From: Azotobacter vinelandii CA
GTDB lineage: Bacteria; Pseudomonadota; Gammaproteobacteria; Pseudomonadales; Pseudomonadaceae
Assembly: GCF_000380335.1 (NCBI RefSeq)
Contig: NC_021149.1
Location: forward strand, 3,896,501 to 3,960,500
DNA: 64,000 bases
Reading direction: 5' to 3'
The first letter of the stretch is position 1; every line of letters begins with the position of its first letter. The translations under genes and the position numbers were made by a program. The notes under the pieces are model-generated. The model had not been told where the DNA came from. It was given only the letters and a program-made list of their open reading frames with translations, and did no database searches. Shown here one piece after another: positions 38,095-49,042 of the stretch.

Positions 38095-39162
38095 TCAAAG
38101 TGGGTCAGCCTCTGATGGAGCATCTCCGTCGGAAGTCACGCCCCCCAGACGCTTTTCCATCTGCTGCAGACGCCGCGCCAGATCGTCCAGTTGGCGAATG
38201 CGGGCGACGCTCTTCTTCCATTCGGCGGCAGGCTGCATGGCGGTACCGGAGGAATAGGCGCCCGGCTCGTGAATCGAGCGGGTGACCATGGTCATCCCGG
38301 TGACGAACACCCCGTCGCACACCTCGATATGTCCCACCATGCCGACGCCGCCGGCGATCATGCAGTGCCTGCCGATCTTGGTGCTGCCGGAAATGCCGAC
38401 GCAGCCGGCCATGGCGGTGTGATCGCCGATCTGCACGTTGTGGGCGATCATGATCTGGTTATCCAGCTTCACGCCGTTGCCGATCAGAGTATCGGCCAGT
38501 GCGCCGCGGTCGATGGTGGTATTGGCGCCGATTTCCACGTCGTCGCCGATGATCACCCCGCCGATCTGGGCGATCTTGCGCCAGGTGCCTTTCTCGTTGG
38601 CGAACCCGAACCCCTCTCCACCGATCACCGCGCCGGACTGGACGACCACCCGCCGGCCGATCCGCACATCGTGGTAGAGCGTCACCCTCGGGGCCAGCCA
38701 GCCGCCTTCGCCGATCACGCTGCGGGCGCCGATATAGCAATGGGCACCCACGCTGACCCCGGCCTCGATCCGCGCCCCGGCCTCGATCACCGCATAGGCG
38801 CCGACACTGGCGGTCGGATGGATGCTGGCATCCGCGGCGACCACGGCAGTGGCGTGCACTCCGGCAGGGGCCACGGGCTTCGGATCGAACAGATGCGACA
38901 AGCGCGCATAGGCCAGGTAGGGATCGGCCAGCAGCAGGGCGTCCCCCGCGTAGGATTCGGCATCCGCCGGGGTCAGCAGCAGGGCGCCGGCGCGGGTGCT
39001 TCCCAGATACTTGCGATACTTGGGATTGGCGAGAAAGCTCAGGTGCTCCGGACCCGCCTCCTCGAGGGTGGCGAGCCCGCGAACGGTTCTGTCCGCCGCA
39101 CCGCGCAACGTGGCGCCGAGGCGCTCGGCCAGTTCGCCGAGAGTGAATGCGGGCGTGCTCAT
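38095..39162 (-). CDS. lpxD: UDP-3-O-(3-hydroxyacyl)glucosamine N-acyltransferase
   Basis: LpxD adds the second 3-hydroxyacyl chain in lipid A synthesis. The 355-residue protein has an N-terminal uridine-binding domain (about 1-100), a long hexapeptide-repeat beta-helix (about 105-315, including [12 protein letters not shown] and [22 protein letters not shown]) and a C-terminal helix. The ATG at 39162 lies two bases after the skp stop; a TTG two codons upstream is possible but poorer. Confidence 0.97.
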   Translation of the reverse strand: MSTPAFTLGELAERLGATLRGAADRTVRGLATLEEAGPEHLSFLANPKYRKYLGSTRAGALLLTPADAESYAGDALLLADPYLAYARLSHLFDPKPVAPAGVHATAVVAADASIHPTASVGAYAVIEAGARIEAGVSVGAHCYIGARSVIGEGGWLAPRVTLYHDVRIGRRVVVQSGAVIGGEGFGFANEKGTWRKIAQIGGVIIGDDVEIGANTTIDRGALADTLIGNGVKLDNQIMIAHNVQIGDHTAMAGCVGISGSTKIGRHCMIAGGVGMVGHIEVCDGVFVTGMTMVTRSIHEPGAYSSGTAMQPAAEWKKSVARIRQLDDLARRLQQMEKRLGGVTSDGDAPSEADPL

Positions 39163-39164
39163 CG

Positions 39165-39668
39165 TCAACGCATCTGGTTCATGCGCTCGATGACTTGGCG
39201 AGTGATGTCATATTGCGGCTTGACCTCGACCACCGAGCCCTGCTCGAGCACCAGGTCGAAGCTTCCCTTCTTGATGACCTCCTCGACAGCCTTGTCCAGC
39301 TTGGGCTTGATCAGCTTGAGCATGTCGCGGTCGGCGACCGCCTTGGCCTCGTTCAGCTCCTTGGACTGGAACTGGAAGTCGCGGGCTTTCTGCTTGAACT
39401 CGAGCTCGAGACGCTCGCGCTCGGCGGTCTGCATCTTCTCGCCCTCTTTCACCAAGCGATCCTGGATACGCTTGGCATCGCTCTCCAGGGTTTTCAGCTT
39501 GTTCAACTGGGGCCCGAACTTCTTCTCCGCATCCACGGCATATTTCTTCGCCGCATCGGATTCGAGCAGGGCCATCTGATAATTGAGCACGGCAATCTTC
39601 ATTTCCGCGAAGGCCGGTGTCGCCAGAAGGGCAGCACTGAACAAAACCCACTGAGTCAGCTTGCGCAC
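39165..39668 (-). CDS. skp: Periplasmic chaperone Skp/OmpH
   Basis: Skp holds unfolded outer-membrane proteins on their way to the BAM complex. The 167-residue precursor has a signal peptide ([21 protein letters not shown]) and then a Lys/Glu-rich, long-helical body forming the tentacles of the trimer. It sits between bamA and lpxD, the usual arrangement, 45 bases after the bamA stop. Confidence 0.95.
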   Translation of the reverse strand: MRKLTQWVLFSAALLATPAFAEMKIAVLNYQMALLESDAAKKYAVDAEKKFGPQLNKLKTLESDAKRIQDRLVKEGEKMQTAERERLELEFKQKARDFQFQSKELNEAKAVADRDMLKLIKPKLDKAVEEVIKKGSFDLVLEQGSVVEVKPQYDITRQVIERMNQMR

Positions 39669-39713
39669 GATGAACTCCCGCTTTGCAGCATTTACGTGAT
39701 GAGGGCAGATCCG

Positions 39714-42092
39714 TTAGAAGCTCTGACCCATTGAGAACTGGAATACCTGGGTCTCTGCGTCGTTGGGCTTCATGACCGGCACGGCCAGGCTGAAGCTCAG
39801 CGGCCCGAAGCCGCTGACCCAGGTCACGCCCAGCCCGACCGAGCTGGCCATGTTGCTGAAGTCGATATCGCAACTGTCGTCGTTGCGTTCCTTCTGCGAG
39901 GAACTGCAGTTGGTATCGAATACGTTGCCCACATCCCAGAACAGGGATGTACGCAGCGAGCGCTGATCCTTGACGAACGGCATCGGGAACATCATCTCGA
40001 CACCGCCGACCACCAGCACGTTGCCGCCGAACGGCTGCTCGTCCTGATCCGAATCCTCCTCGGTCCCCTCGTTGCCGGTCACGGCCTCACCCCGGCTCGG
40101 CGTACTGCGCGCGCCCAGGGTGTTGTCCTTGAAGCCCCGGACGGAAGAAAAACCGCCGGCATAGTAATGCTCGTAGAAAGGCATCTTCGAGGTGGAACCG
40201 AAGCTGTCGCCATAGCCGAGCTTGGTATGGAAGCGCAGGGTGTAATCGTCCGTCAACGCCTTGAACATCTGGGCGTTGTAGTCGATCTTGTAGAACGACA
40301 GGTCGCTGCCGGGCAGCGTGGTTTCGAAGGTCAGGCTCTGCGAAGCGCCGCGGGTGGGCATCACCCCCCGGTTCAAGGTCGACTCCGACCAGCCCGCCGA
40401 AGCCTTGAAGTTCAGGTAGTCCTCGCCCTCCTCGTCGAGGAAGTCGAAGATCTCGTCGACCGTGTAGGTTCCGGTATCGATGCTATCCTGCTGGAGACTG
40501 AGGCCGAAGCTCAGACGCGCGGTCTCGCTGATCGGATAGCCGATGTTGATGCCGGAGCCGAAACTGTCCACCGAATAGCTGGAATAATCCACCTCCAGAT
40601 CGTCGTAGTCGGTGGTCCGGAAGAACACGTTGTAGCCGAGGCTGATACCATCCTCGGTCCAGTAGGGATCGACGAAGCCGAAGTTGTAGTTGGTCTGGTA
40701 CTCGCTGCGGGTCAGGCCGATGGTGACCTTGTTGCCGCTGCCGAGAAAGTTGTTCTGGCTGATCGAGCCACCCAGCACCAGACCGGCGTTCTGGGCGAAG
40801 CCGACGCTGGCGGTGACGGAGCCGGAAGCCTGCTCCTCGACGGTGAAGTTGACGTCGACCTGATCGTCGCTGCCCGGTACCTGCGGCGTCTGAACGCTGA
40901 CCTCCTTGAAGAAGCCCAGGCGCTCGAGACGGGTCTTGGACTGGTCGATCAGGTAGGTCGAGGCCCAGCCGCCCTCCATCTGGCGCATCTCGCGACGGAG
41001 TACTTCGTCCTCGGTCTTGGTGTTGCCGCGGAAGTTGATGCGGTTGACGTAGGCCCGCTTGCCCGGGTCGACCACGAAGGTCACGGAAACCGTCTTGTCT
41101 TCGGCATGCGGCTCGGGCACGGCATTGACGTTGGCGAAGGTATAGCCTTCGTTGCCCAGGCGTCGGGTTATCAACTCGGAGGTACTGGTCATCACCTTGC
41201 GGGAGAACACCTGTCCCTCCTTGACCAGCAGCAGGGACTCGATCTCCTCGGGCGGCACCTTCAGATCGCCGGTGAGCTTGACGTCGCGGATACTGTACTT
41301 TTCGCCCTCGTCGATGTTGACGGTGATGTAGACATGGCGCTTGTCCGGAGTGATGGATACCTGGGTGGAGGCGATATCCATGTTGATGTAGCCGCGGTCC
41401 AGATAATAGGAACGCAGACGCTCCAGGTCGCCGGACAGCTTCTCGCGAGCGTACTTGTCGTCGTTGCGGAAGAAGGACAGCAGGTTGCTGGTCTTCAGTT
41501 CGAACAGCCTGAGCAGGGTTTCGTCCGAAAAGACGGTATTGCCCACCACGTTGATATGCTGGATGGCGGCGACCGAACCTTCGTTGATCTTGATCTTCAG
41601 TGCCACCCGGTTACGCGGCTGCGGCACGACCTCGGTCTCGATCGAGGCCGAATAACGGCCTTGGGCTACGTACTGGCGCTGCAGCTCGTTGCGCACCCCT
41701 TCCAGGGTGGCCCGCTGGAAGATCTCGCCCTCGGCGAGTCCCGACTGCTTCAGGCCATTCAGCAGGTCTTCCGACTTGATGGCCTTGTTGCCCTCCAGTT
41801 CGATGCTGGAGATGGAAGGCCGCTCGACGACCGTGATGACCAGGACATTGCCATCGCGGCCAAGCTGGATATCCTGAAAGAAACCGGTCTTGAAGAGTGC
41901 GCGCGTACCCTCCACAAGGCGCTGGTCGTCCACCTGATCGCCGACGCTGAGCGGCAGGGCGCTGAATACGCTGCCGGCAGAAACCCTCTGCAGACCATTG
42001 ACACGGATATCGGAGATGGTGAAGGACTCGGCGTGGACCTCTGTGATCGTCATGGCGGCGAAGACCACCGCAGGCAGCAGCAGGCGTTTCAT
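39714..42092 (-). CDS. bamA: Outer membrane protein assembly factor BamA
   Basis: BamA is the central beta-barrel of the BAM complex that inserts outer-membrane proteins. The 792-residue precursor has a signal peptide (MKRLLLPAVVFAAMTITEVHA), five POTRA domains (about 23-420), and a 16-stranded barrel. The barrel has the lid-loop region with GGFSSVRGFKDNTLGAR near 650 and a terminal Phe signature (FSMGQSF). It lies downstream of rseP with a strong hairpin between, and upstream of skp. Confidence 0.98.
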   Translation of the reverse strand: MKRLLLPAVVFAAMTITEVHAESFTISDIRVNGLQRVSAGSVFSALPLSVGDQVDDQRLVEGTRALFKTGFFQDIQLGRDGNVLVITVVERPSISSIELEGNKAIKSEDLLNGLKQSGLAEGEIFQRATLEGVRNELQRQYVAQGRYSASIETEVVPQPRNRVALKIKINEGSVAAIQHINVVGNTVFSDETLLRLFELKTSNLLSFFRNDDKYAREKLSGDLERLRSYYLDRGYINMDIASTQVSITPDKRHVYITVNIDEGEKYSIRDVKLTGDLKVPPEEIESLLLVKEGQVFSRKVMTSTSELITRRLGNEGYTFANVNAVPEPHAEDKTVSVTFVVDPGKRAYVNRINFRGNTKTEDEVLRREMRQMEGGWASTYLIDQSKTRLERLGFFKEVSVQTPQVPGSDDQVDVNFTVEEQASGSVTASVGFAQNAGLVLGGSISQNNFLGSGNKVTIGLTRSEYQTNYNFGFVDPYWTEDGISLGYNVFFRTTDYDDLEVDYSSYSVDSFGSGINIGYPISETARLSFGLSLQQDSIDTGTYTVDEIFDFLDEEGEDYLNFKASAGWSESTLNRGVMPTRGASQSLTFETTLPGSDLSFYKIDYNAQMFKALTDDYTLRFHTKLGYGDSFGSTSKMPFYEHYYAGGFSSVRGFKDNTLGARSTPSRGEAVTGNEGTEEDSDQDEQPFGGNVLVVGGVEMMFPMPFVKDQRSLRTSLFWDVGNVFDTNCSSSQKERNDDSCDIDFSNMASSVGLGVTWVSGFGPLSFSLAVPVMKPNDAETQVFQFSMGQSF

Positions 42093-42116
42093 GAAGTCCT
42101 TTCTGTTTCAACTGAC

Positions 42117-42149
42117 AATAAAGAAACTGCCGCGAAACGCGGCAGTTTC
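42117..42149 (-). terminator. Hairpin terminator between rseP and bamA
   Basis: A perfect 12-bp stem (GAAACTGCCGCG with CGCGGCAGTTTC) and a 3-base loop are followed on the minus strand by TTTATTG. It starts 17 bases after the rseP stop. It should reduce read-through from the dxr-rseP transcript into bamA, which would then use its own promoter or partial read-through. Confidence 0.7.
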
Positions 42150-42165
42150 GAAACTCGGCAATGTA

Positions 42166-43518
42166 TCACAAGCGACTCAGATCATTGACCAAAGCCAGCA
42201 GCATGACCCCAACGACAAGACTGATCCCAATCTGCATTCCCCAAGCCTGGACTCGTTCCGACAAGGGGCGCCCCCGGGCCCACTCGACGAAATAGAAAAG
42301 CAGATGCCCGCCATCGAGCACCGGAATCGGCAGCAGATTGAGCACCCCCAAGCTTATGCTCAGATAGGCGAGAAAATTCAGGAAGTCTCCCACCCCTGAC
42401 TGGACCGAAGCGCCCGCCACTTTAGCAATGGTTATCGGTCCGCTCAAGTTTTTTACCGAGAGCTCGCCGAAGAGCATTTTCCTAAGGGAATCGAGGGTCA
42501 GGACACTCATGCTCCAGGTCCGCCGAAGGGCCTCGCCAACCGCCTCCAGCGGACCGTAGCGGACCTCACGAAGCATTTCCGGCGGCCATTCGACCGTCTC
42601 CACGCCGGCGCCGAGATAGCCGCTGCGCGCCTCGCCTTCGCCGCGAGCCGCCAGTTCGACCGGCCGCTCGATACGCTGACCGTCGCGCTCGAGCAGGAAG
42701 ACGACGCGCGCGCCGGGGCGGGCGCGCACCCGCTCGACGACCCGTTGCCAGTCATCCAGCGGCTCCCCGTCGAGCGCCAGCAGGCGGTCGCCGCCGCGCA
42801 GCCCGGCCGCCTGTGCCGGTCCCTTCGGGTCCAGTTGCGCCAGCACCGGCGGCAGGGCGGGCCGCCACGGGCGAATGCCGAGACTCGCGATGGGATCGGG
42901 CTCATCGACTCCCTCGAGCCAGTCCCGGATGACCAGGTGACGCCGGGCCGTCACGCTGGAACCCGCCTCGCGCACGGTGACCTCGAGCGTGCCGGTCTCC
43001 CCCAGACGACGAATCATCTGCAGGTTGACCGCTGCCCAGCCGGACGTCTCCTCGCCATCCACCGCGAGAACCTCTTCGCCGGCCTGGATTCCCGCGACCG
43101 CCGCCGGACTGCCCGCCTCCACGGCGCCGATGACCGGACGCAACTGCTGGCTGCCGAGCATGGCGAGCACCCAGAAGAACAACAGGGCGAGCAGGAAGTT
43201 GGCGGCGGGACCGGCCGCCACGATGGCGATGCGTCGACGGACGCCCTGGCGGTTGAAGGTCCGGTCGAGCAACGCCGGGGGAACCTCACCCTCGCGCTCG
43301 TCGAGCATCTTGACATAACCGCCCAGGGGAATCGCAGCGATCACGAACTCGGTTCCCTGCCGATCGTGCCAGCGTAGCAAGGGCATGCCGAAGCCGATGG
43401 AAAAGCGCAATACCTTGACGCCACAGCGACGGGCGACCCAGAAATGGCCGAACTCATGGAAGGTGACCAGCACTCCGAGCGCTATCAGGGTGCCGATGAT
43501 CATGTACAGGGCGTTCAT
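42166..43518 (-). CDS. rseP: RIP metalloprotease RseP (site-2 protease; MucP in Pseudomonas)
   Basis: RseP cleaves the anti-sigma factor inside the inner membrane to release the envelope-stress sigma factor. In Azotobacter and Pseudomonas this bears on alginate control through AlgU/MucA. The 450-residue protein has zinc motif HEFGH at 21-25 in the first helix, two PDZ domains (about 115-300), and the third active-site ligand in LLPIPVLDGGHLL near 395. The start at 43518 (MNALYMIIGTLIALG) is set by the family; the 58-residue extension is rejected. It is downstream of dxr. Confidence 0.96.
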   Translation of the reverse strand: MNALYMIIGTLIALGVLVTFHEFGHFWVARRCGVKVLRFSIGFGMPLLRWHDRQGTEFVIAAIPLGGYVKMLDEREGEVPPALLDRTFNRQGVRRRIAIVAAGPAANFLLALLFFWVLAMLGSQQLRPVIGAVEAGSPAAVAGIQAGEEVLAVDGEETSGWAAVNLQMIRRLGETGTLEVTVREAGSSVTARRHLVIRDWLEGVDEPDPIASLGIRPWRPALPPVLAQLDPKGPAQAAGLRGGDRLLALDGEPLDDWQRVVERVRARPGARVVFLLERDGQRIERPVELAARGEGEARSGYLGAGVETVEWPPEMLREVRYGPLEAVGEALRRTWSMSVLTLDSLRKMLFGELSVKNLSGPITIAKVAGASVQSGVGDFLNFLAYLSISLGVLNLLPIPVLDGGHLLFYFVEWARGRPLSERVQAWGMQIGISLVVGVMLLALVNDLSRL

Positions 43519-43722
43519 TGAACTCCTCCGGTCCGGCGACCATGAGGCCGGACGCAAGTCGCGGTGAGGGGGGCCGGAACAGGCTGGCGAATCCTCGCCC
43601 CTGCCGGAAGGGGCATGCCCGCCCTCCGCCATGTGTCCACATATCCCCGCGGACGAAGATGCGCCACCTCGGTTGCCGGCCGGCCCCGGCATGCCGCGAT
43701 GGCAGGGAGCTGCCGGAGCGGC

Positions 43723-44910
43723 TCAGCGCTCACGGCGCAGCAACCAGGCCTGGGCCCGCGCGCGGGCCTGGATGTCCACGTGCAGCACGGTTTCGAGATC
43801 GTCGATGGCGACGACCGGCTCACCCTGCAGGACGTCCTCGATGATACTCGCGATTTCCGGGAAACGGACGCGCCCGTCGAGAAAGGCCGCCACGGCCACC
43901 TCGTTGGCGGCATTGAGCATGGCCGGCGCGCTGCCGCCGACCTCGGCCGCCTCCCGGGCCAGACGCAGGCAGGGAAAGCGCGCAGGGTCGGGAGCCTGGA
44001 AGTCCAGGCGGGCGATGGAGAACAGATCCAGGGGAACGACCCCGGAATCGATTCGCTCGGGCCAGGCCAGCGCATGGGCGATCGGCGTACGCATGTCCGG
44101 ATTGCCCAGTTGCGCCAGCACCGAGCCATCGATGTAATCGACCAGGGAATGAATCACGCTCTGCGGGTGGACCACCACCTCGACCTGTGCGGGACGCGCA
44201 TCGAACAGCCAGCAGGCCTCGATCAGTTCCAGCCCCTTGTTCATCATGCTGGCCGAATCCACGGAGATCTTCCGCCCCATCGACCAGTTGGGATGGGCGC
44301 AGGCCTGCGCCGGCGTCACCTCGATCAATTCGGCCGCCGGAGTCTCGCGGAAGGGCCCACCGGAGGCGGTCAGCAGGATGCGCCGCACGCCGACCGTCGC
44401 CAGACCGTTCCCATAGGCGGCGGGCAGGCATTGGAAGATCGCGTTGTGCTCGCTATCGATCGGCAGCAACTGCGCACCGCTGCGGCGCACCGCCTGCATG
44501 AACAGGGCACCGGACATCACCAGCGCCTCCTTGTTGGCCAGCAGAACCTTCTTGCCCGCCTCCACAGCCGCCAGCGTGGGACGCAGCCCGGCGGCTCCGA
44601 CGATCGCCGCCATCACCGCATCCGCTTCGGGATGGGCCGCCACCTCGCACAGTCCCTCGCTTCCGAACAGCACCCGCGTGTCCAAGCCGGCGGCGCGCAG
44701 CTCGTCTTCGAGCCGGCAGGCCGCCGCCGCCTCGGGCACCACGGCATAACAGGGAGCAAAGCGCAGGCAGAGCGCCCGCAACTCGTCCAGCCGGGTGAAC
44801 CCCGTCAGCGCGAAGGCCCGGTAACGTTCGGGGTGGCGGGCGATCACATCCAGAGTGCTCAGGCCGATCGAGCCGGTGGCACCCAGCACCGTTATTCTTT
44901 GTGGATTCAA
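43723..44910 (-). CDS. dxr: 1-deoxy-D-xylulose 5-phosphate reductoisomerase
   Basis: Dxr converts DXP to methylerythritol 4-phosphate with NADPH, the committed MEP-pathway step. The protein has the NADPH loop [25 protein letters not shown] near 110, and the metal- and substrate-binding stretches [12 protein letters not shown] and [25 protein letters not shown] (core [16 protein letters not shown]). No ATG is available. TTG at 44910, four bases after GGGGGA and overlapping the cdsA stop as TTGA, is preferred and gives 395 residues; TTG at 44922 is the alternative. Confidence 0.95.
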   Translation of the reverse strand: MNPQRITVLGATGSIGLSTLDVIARHPERYRAFALTGFTRLDELRALCLRFAPCYAVVPEAAAACRLEDELRAAGLDTRVLFGSEGLCEVAAHPEADAVMAAIVGAAGLRPTLAAVEAGKKVLLANKEALVMSGALFMQAVRRSGAQLLPIDSEHNAIFQCLPAAYGNGLATVGVRRILLTASGGPFRETPAAELIEVTPAQACAHPNWSMGRKISVDSASMMNKGLELIEACWLFDARPAQVEVVVHPQSVIHSLVDYIDGSVLAQLGNPDMRTPIAHALAWPERIDSGVVPLDLFSIARLDFQAPDPARFPCLRLAREAAEVGGSAPAMLNAANEVAVAAFLDGRVRFPEIASIIEDVLQGEPVVAIDDLETVLHVDIQARARAQAWLLRRER

Positions 44911-45722
44911 AATATCCCCCAACCCGCGAGCCAGAGCATGACGACGAACATGGGAATGGCCGCCGTCAGGCTATCGATACGATCCAGCACCCCCCCGTGC
45001 CCGGGCAGGAGGTTGCTGCTGTCCTTGAGGCCGGCCTGACGCTTGAACATGCTCTCGGTCAGATCGCCGACCACCGAGATCAACACGACCAGGGTCGTAC
45101 CGACCAGGGCCAGCGCCAGTTCTCCCGCCAGCCAGCCGCGGAACAGCCCGACGGCGACGGTGACCAGCAGACAGGCCAGCAGGCCACCCGCCACGCCCTC
45201 CCAGCTCTTGCCGGGGCTGACCTGCGGCGCCAGCTTGCGCCGGCCGAAGGCCCGGCCGACGAAATAGGCACCGATGTCCGCGGTCCAGACCAGCGCCATC
45301 ACCGCCAGGATCAGGTAGTTACCCAGCGGCCATTGCTTGAGCAGCAACAGCCCCTGCCAGGACGGCAGGAGGATCAGCAGACCGATTGCCAGTCGCCTCC
45401 CCCTGCCCGCCCAGCGGTGACTGCTCTGCGGATAGTTCAGGACCAGCGGCACGGCCAGCAGCCACCAGAGGATGCCGAGCAGCATGACTCCGGCCGCCAG
45501 CGCTGGCAGCCAATAGAGCAGGAGCAACAGCGCAGCGACCGCCGCGGCGAAGCCCACGCGGGAGCGCTGCTCGGCGAAGCCGGCGAGCCTCGCCCATTCC
45601 CAGCCGCCAAGGGTGACGACCGCACCGATGAACAGCGCGAAGACCCCGCCCTCGAGCAGGAGAAAACCGGCCAGGGCGAGGGGCAACAGCACCAGCGCCG
45701 TCAGGATTCGTTGCTTGAGCAT
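44907..45722 (-). CDS. cdsA: Phosphatidate cytidylyltransferase
   Basis: CdsA makes CDP-diacylglycerol from phosphatidate and CTP for all phospholipids. The 271-residue inner-membrane protein has about seven to eight membrane helices and the C-terminal CDS signature, visible as [18 protein letters not shown] and [13 protein letters not shown]. It overlaps the uppS stop by one base and the dxr start by four bases, forming the conserved uppS-cdsA-dxr-rseP series. Confidence 0.96.
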   Translation of the reverse strand: MLKQRILTALVLLPLALAGFLLLEGGVFALFIGAVVTLGGWEWARLAGFAEQRSRVGFAAAVAALLLLLYWLPALAAGVMLLGILWWLLAVPLVLNYPQSSHRWAGRGRRLAIGLLILLPSWQGLLLLKQWPLGNYLILAVMALVWTADIGAYFVGRAFGRRKLAPQVSPGKSWEGVAGGLLACLLVTVAVGLFRGWLAGELALALVGTTLVVLISVVGDLTESMFKRQAGLKDSSNLLPGHGGVLDRIDSLTAAIPMFVVMLWLAGWGIF

Positions 45723-46477
45723 CAGGTCCGCGCCTCTGCTTCCACCTGCTCGCTGGTCTTGCCGAAACGGCGCTGACGGGAAGCGAAGTCGACCAATGCC
45801 CGGCGCATGGCGTCCTGCCTGAAGTCAGGCCAGTACTGATCGGTGAAGTACAACTCGGCATAGGCCAGTTGCCAGAGCAGGAAGTTGCTGATGCGACGGT
45901 CTCCCCCGGTACGGATACATAAGTCCGGCGGCGGCTGGTCGCCGGTCGACAGACAGCTCTGCAGGAGCTGTGGGGTGATGTCGTCAAGCTGCAGTTGGCC
46001 GGCCTGGACCTCGCGCGCCAGGCGCTGCGCAGCCTGGGCTATGTCCCATTGCCCGCCGTAGTTGGCGGCGACCTGCAGAAGCAGGCCCGTCTGCCCGGCG
46101 GTCTGCAGCTCCGCCTCGCGCATGGCGTCCTGCAGTTCGGGACTGAAGCGCGAGCGATCGCCGATGATACGCAGGCAGATGCCATTCTCGCAGAGACGCC
46201 TCGCCTCGCGACGCAGGGCCGTCAGGAACAGCTCCATCAAGGCGCTGACCTCGGTGGCAGGGCGCTGCCAGTTCTCGCTGGAGAAGGCGAACAGGGTCAA
46301 CACCTCGACTCCCACCTCGACACACACCTCGATCGTAGCGCGCACCGCATCGACTCCGGCCTTGTGCCCGGCTATGCCGGGCAGCAGGCGCTTCTTCGCC
46401 CAGCGGTTGTTGCCATCCATGATTATGGCGACATGGCGCGGCACCACAGCGGGAGCAGCGGTCTTGTACTTATCCAT
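45722..46477 (-). CDS. uppS: Undecaprenyl diphosphate synthase
   Basis: UppS extends farnesyl diphosphate with eight isopentenyl units to make the C55 lipid carrier for peptidoglycan and lipopolysaccharide. The 251-residue cis-prenyltransferase has Asp21 in IIMDGNNRWAKKR, SSENWQRP near 77, and DLCIRTGGDRRISNFLLWQLAYAEL (core IRTGGDRRISNFLLWQ) near 190. It follows frr by 22 bases. Confidence 0.97.
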   Translation of the reverse strand: MDKYKTAAPAVVPRHVAIIMDGNNRWAKKRLLPGIAGHKAGVDAVRATIEVCVEVGVEVLTLFAFSSENWQRPATEVSALMELFLTALRREARRLCENGICLRIIGDRSRFSPELQDAMREAELQTAGQTGLLLQVAANYGGQWDIAQAAQRLAREVQAGQLQLDDITPQLLQSCLSTGDQPPPDLCIRTGGDRRISNFLLWQLAYAELYFTDQYWPDFRQDAMRRALVDFASRQRRFGKTSEQVEAEART

Positions 46478-46499
46478 GAAATATCCCGTACGACCGCGA

Positions 46500-47057
46500 C
46501 TACACGGCCATCAGGTCGGCCTCCTTGGCCTCCAGCGCCTTGTCGACCTCGGCGATGGCCTTGTCGGTGAGCTTCTGCACCTCATCCGCCGCGCGACGCT
46601 CTTCGTCTTCGCTGATCTCCTTCTCCTTGACCAGGTCCTTGAGCTGGGCCAAGGCATCGCGGCGGATGTTGCGCACCGCGACCCGGGCGCTCTCCGCTTC
46701 GGCACGCGCCTGGCGGGTATAGCCCTTGCGGGTTTCCTCGGTCAGCGCCGGCATCGGCACGCGGATGGTGGTGCCGGCGGTCGCCGGGTTGAGCCCCAGA
46801 TCGGAAGTCATGATGGCCTTCTCGACCGCCTGGATCATGCTCTTGTCGAACACAGTCAGGGCCAGGGTGCGGGCATCCTCGGCGACTACGTTGGCGACCT
46901 GACGCAGCGGGGTGTCGGCACCATAGTAGGAAACCATGACGCCATCCAGAATACTCGGGTGAGCCCGACCGGTGCGGATCTTGGCGAAGGCGTGCTCCAG
47001 CGACTCCAGACTCTTCTTCATGCGCGCCTGCGCGTCCTTCTTGATCTCATTGATCAT
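46500..47057 (-). CDS. frr: Ribosome recycling factor
   Basis: Frr with EF-G splits post-termination ribosomes. The 185-residue protein ([13 protein letters not shown]) has the two-domain tRNA-like family layout, with [12 protein letters not shown] near 31 and [19 protein letters not shown] near 107. It overlaps the pyrH stop by 11 bases and precedes uppS, the standard rpsB-tsf-pyrH-frr-uppS order. Confidence 0.97.
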   Translation of the reverse strand: MINEIKKDAQARMKKSLESLEHAFAKIRTGRAHPSILDGVMVSYYGADTPLRQVANVVAEDARTLALTVFDKSMIQAVEKAIMTSDLGLNPATAGTTIRVPMPALTEETRKGYTRQARAEAESARVAVRNIRRDALAQLKDLVKEKEISEDEERRAADEVQKLTDKAIAEVDKALEAKEADLMAV

Positions 47058-47796
47058 GCTTGCTTTCCTCGATCAGGGTTCCTTCGGCACCGCCGACCAC
47101 GATGTTCAGCAGGGCTCCCGGTTTGTTCATATTGAAGACGCGCAGCGGCATCTTGTGATCGCGACACAGACAAATGGCGGTCAGATCCATCACACCCAGC
47201 TTGCGATCCAGCACCTCGTCGTAGGTCAGGTACTCGAACTTCTCGGCATCCGGGTCCTTGAAGGGGTCGGCCGTGTAGACGCCATCCACCTTGGTGGCCT
47301 TGAGCACCAGGTCGGCATCGACTTCGATGGCGCGCAGGCAGGCGGCCGAGTCGGTAGTGAAGAAGGGATTTCCGGTTCCCGCGGCAAAGATCACCACCTC
47401 GCCGGAAACCAGATGGCGCATGGCCTTGCGCCGGTCGTAGTGATCGGTCACACCGACCATGGAAATCGCCGACATGACGGTCGCCGGAATATTGGAGCGC
47501 TCGAGGGCATCGCGCATGGCCAGGGCATTCATCACCGTGGCCAGCATCCCCATGTGATCGCCCGTGACCCGGTCCATGCCCGCGGCGGACAGAGCGGCAC
47601 CGCGGAACAGGTTGCCGCCGCCGATCACCAGGCCGACCTGCACGCCGATGCCGACCAGTTGGCCGACCTCCAGCGCCATCCGATCCAGCACCTTGGGATC
47701 GATGCCGAAATCCTCGGCCCCCATCAAAGCTTCGCCGCTGAGCTTGAGCAGAATGCGTTTATAGCGAGGTTGACGACCACTCACCTGCTGGGCCAT
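47047..47796 (-). CDS. pyrH: Uridylate kinase
   Basis: PyrH phosphorylates UMP to UDP and is a bacterial-type amino-acid-kinase-fold enzyme. The 249-residue protein begins [24 protein letters not shown], of which KLSGEAL is the phosphate-binding motif. It contains GGGNLFRG near 64 and [13 protein letters not shown] near 141. The ATG at 47796 follows AGGAGAG; the 66-residue upstream extension is rejected. A tsf terminator lies upstream. Confidence 0.97.
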   Translation of the reverse strand: MAQQVSGRQPRYKRILLKLSGEALMGAEDFGIDPKVLDRMALEVGQLVGIGVQVGLVIGGGNLFRGAALSAAGMDRVTGDHMGMLATVMNALAMRDALERSNIPATVMSAISMVGVTDHYDRRKAMRHLVSGEVVIFAAGTGNPFFTTDSAACLRAIEVDADLVLKATKVDGVYTADPFKDPDAEKFEYLTYDEVLDRKLGVMDLTAICLCRDHKMPLRVFNMNKPGALLNIVVGGAEGTLIEESKHDQ

Positions 47797-48032
47797 TGCG
47801 TATCTCTCCTGCGGCTCTATCTGTATCAGTCGGAACAGGCGCGCGGCCTGCCTTGCTCCACACCGGAAACGGCGCAGACCGGCGGCCGGGAAGGCGATCC
47901 GGCGAAGCGGGTCCCGGCCACCTGCAAATCGATTGCGACGCTCGACTCCGGCGCCGCGGCAGACATGCCGTACGCCACTCCTCGCCCCTGGCAACCCGGA
48001 GCGGAACGGCGAACCACGGGCTGCCAGTCGAC

Positions 48033-48064
48033 AAAGAGGCCGCGCGCGTGAGCGGGCAGCCTCT
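48033..48064 (-). terminator. Terminator downstream of tsf
   Basis: On the minus strand AGAGGC...GCCTCT form the outer stem, with further GC pairs inside interrupted by two mismatches, and TTTG follows. It starts 28 bases after the tsf stop and separates the rpsB-tsf transcript from pyrH, whose own 295-base upstream region must hold a promoter. Confidence 0.55.
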
Positions 48065-48091
48065 TGTCGGGACGACGGAGTCGAAGCCGTC

Positions 48092-48961
48092 TTATTGCTT
48101 GCTGGCGGCGAGCTGGGCAGCCACTTCAGCGGCGAAGTCGACCTCGGCCTTCTCGATGCCCTCGCCCACCTCGTAGCGGACGAAGGAGACGATTTCGGCT
48201 CCGGCCTTCTTGGCCAGTTCGCCCACCTTGATTTCCGGGTCCTTGACGAACGGCTGCTCGACCAGGCTGGCTTCGGCGAGGAACTTGTTGATGCGGCCCT
48301 TGACCATGTTCTCGACGATGTTCTCCGGCTTGCCGGCGATCTTGTCGGCGTTCAGCGCCAGGAAGATTTCCTTTTCCTTGGCGACCGCCTCCTCGGACAC
48401 CTGGGACGGGCTCAGGAACTGCGGGTTGCTGGCCGCCACGTGCATGGCGATTTCCTTGGCCAGCTCGGGGTTGCCGCCCTTCAGGTTGACCAGCACGCCG
48501 ATGCGGTGACCATGCAGGTAGGCACCCACCACGTCGCCCTCGACACGGGTCAGACGACGGATGTTGACGTTCTCGCCGCACTTGGCCACCAGCGCCTCGC
48601 GGGCCGACTCCCGGTCCGCGATCAGCGGAGCGGCGTCGGTCAGCTTGTCGGCGAAGGCCTTCTCGAGGCTTTCGGCGACGAAGGCCTTGAAATCTTCCTG
48701 CAGGGCCAGGAAGTCGGTCTGGGCGTTGACCTCGATGATCACGGCCGCCTTGTTGTCGTCGGACACCTTGACCGCGATGGAGCCTTCGGCGGCGATGTTG
48801 CCGGCCTTCTTGGCGGCCTTGATTGCGCCGGAGGCACGCATGTCGTCGATGGCCTTCTCGATGTCGCCGCCGGCGGCGACCAGGGCCTTCTTGCACTCCA
48901 TCATGCCCTGGCCGGTACGCTCGCGTAGCTCCTTGACCAGCGCCGCGGTAATCTCTGCCAT
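48092..48961 (-). CDS. tsf: Elongation factor Ts
   Basis: EF-Ts exchanges GDP for GTP on EF-Tu. The 289-residue protein begins [27 protein letters not shown], of which the family signature is [16 protein letters not shown], and contains NAQTDFLA near 80. The ATG at 48961 follows AGAGGA; the 11-residue extension upstream is rejected. It lies 137 bases downstream of rpsB with a strong hairpin in between. Confidence 0.98.
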   Translation of the reverse strand: MAEITAALVKELRERTGQGMMECKKALVAAGGDIEKAIDDMRASGAIKAAKKAGNIAAEGSIAVKVSDDNKAAVIIEVNAQTDFLALQEDFKAFVAESLEKAFADKLTDAAPLIADRESAREALVAKCGENVNIRRLTRVEGDVVGAYLHGHRIGVLVNLKGGNPELAKEIAMHVAASNPQFLSPSQVSEEAVAKEKEIFLALNADKIAGKPENIVENMVKGRINKFLAEASLVEQPFVKDPEIKVGELAKKAGAEIVSFVRYEVGEGIEKAEVDFAAEVAAQLAASKQ

Positions 48962-49042
48962 GTTCGCAATCCTCTTGAAAAGGTTTTCAACCATTCCGCC
49001 CGCTGGATCGGGCGTTTCCGATCTTCAAATGTATAAAGTGGC

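Noticed and set aside
43519-43722. Hairpin (GCCCCT/AGGGGC) in the dxr-rseP gap as a terminator
   Set aside because: It has a short stem and no T-run, so it is not supported.
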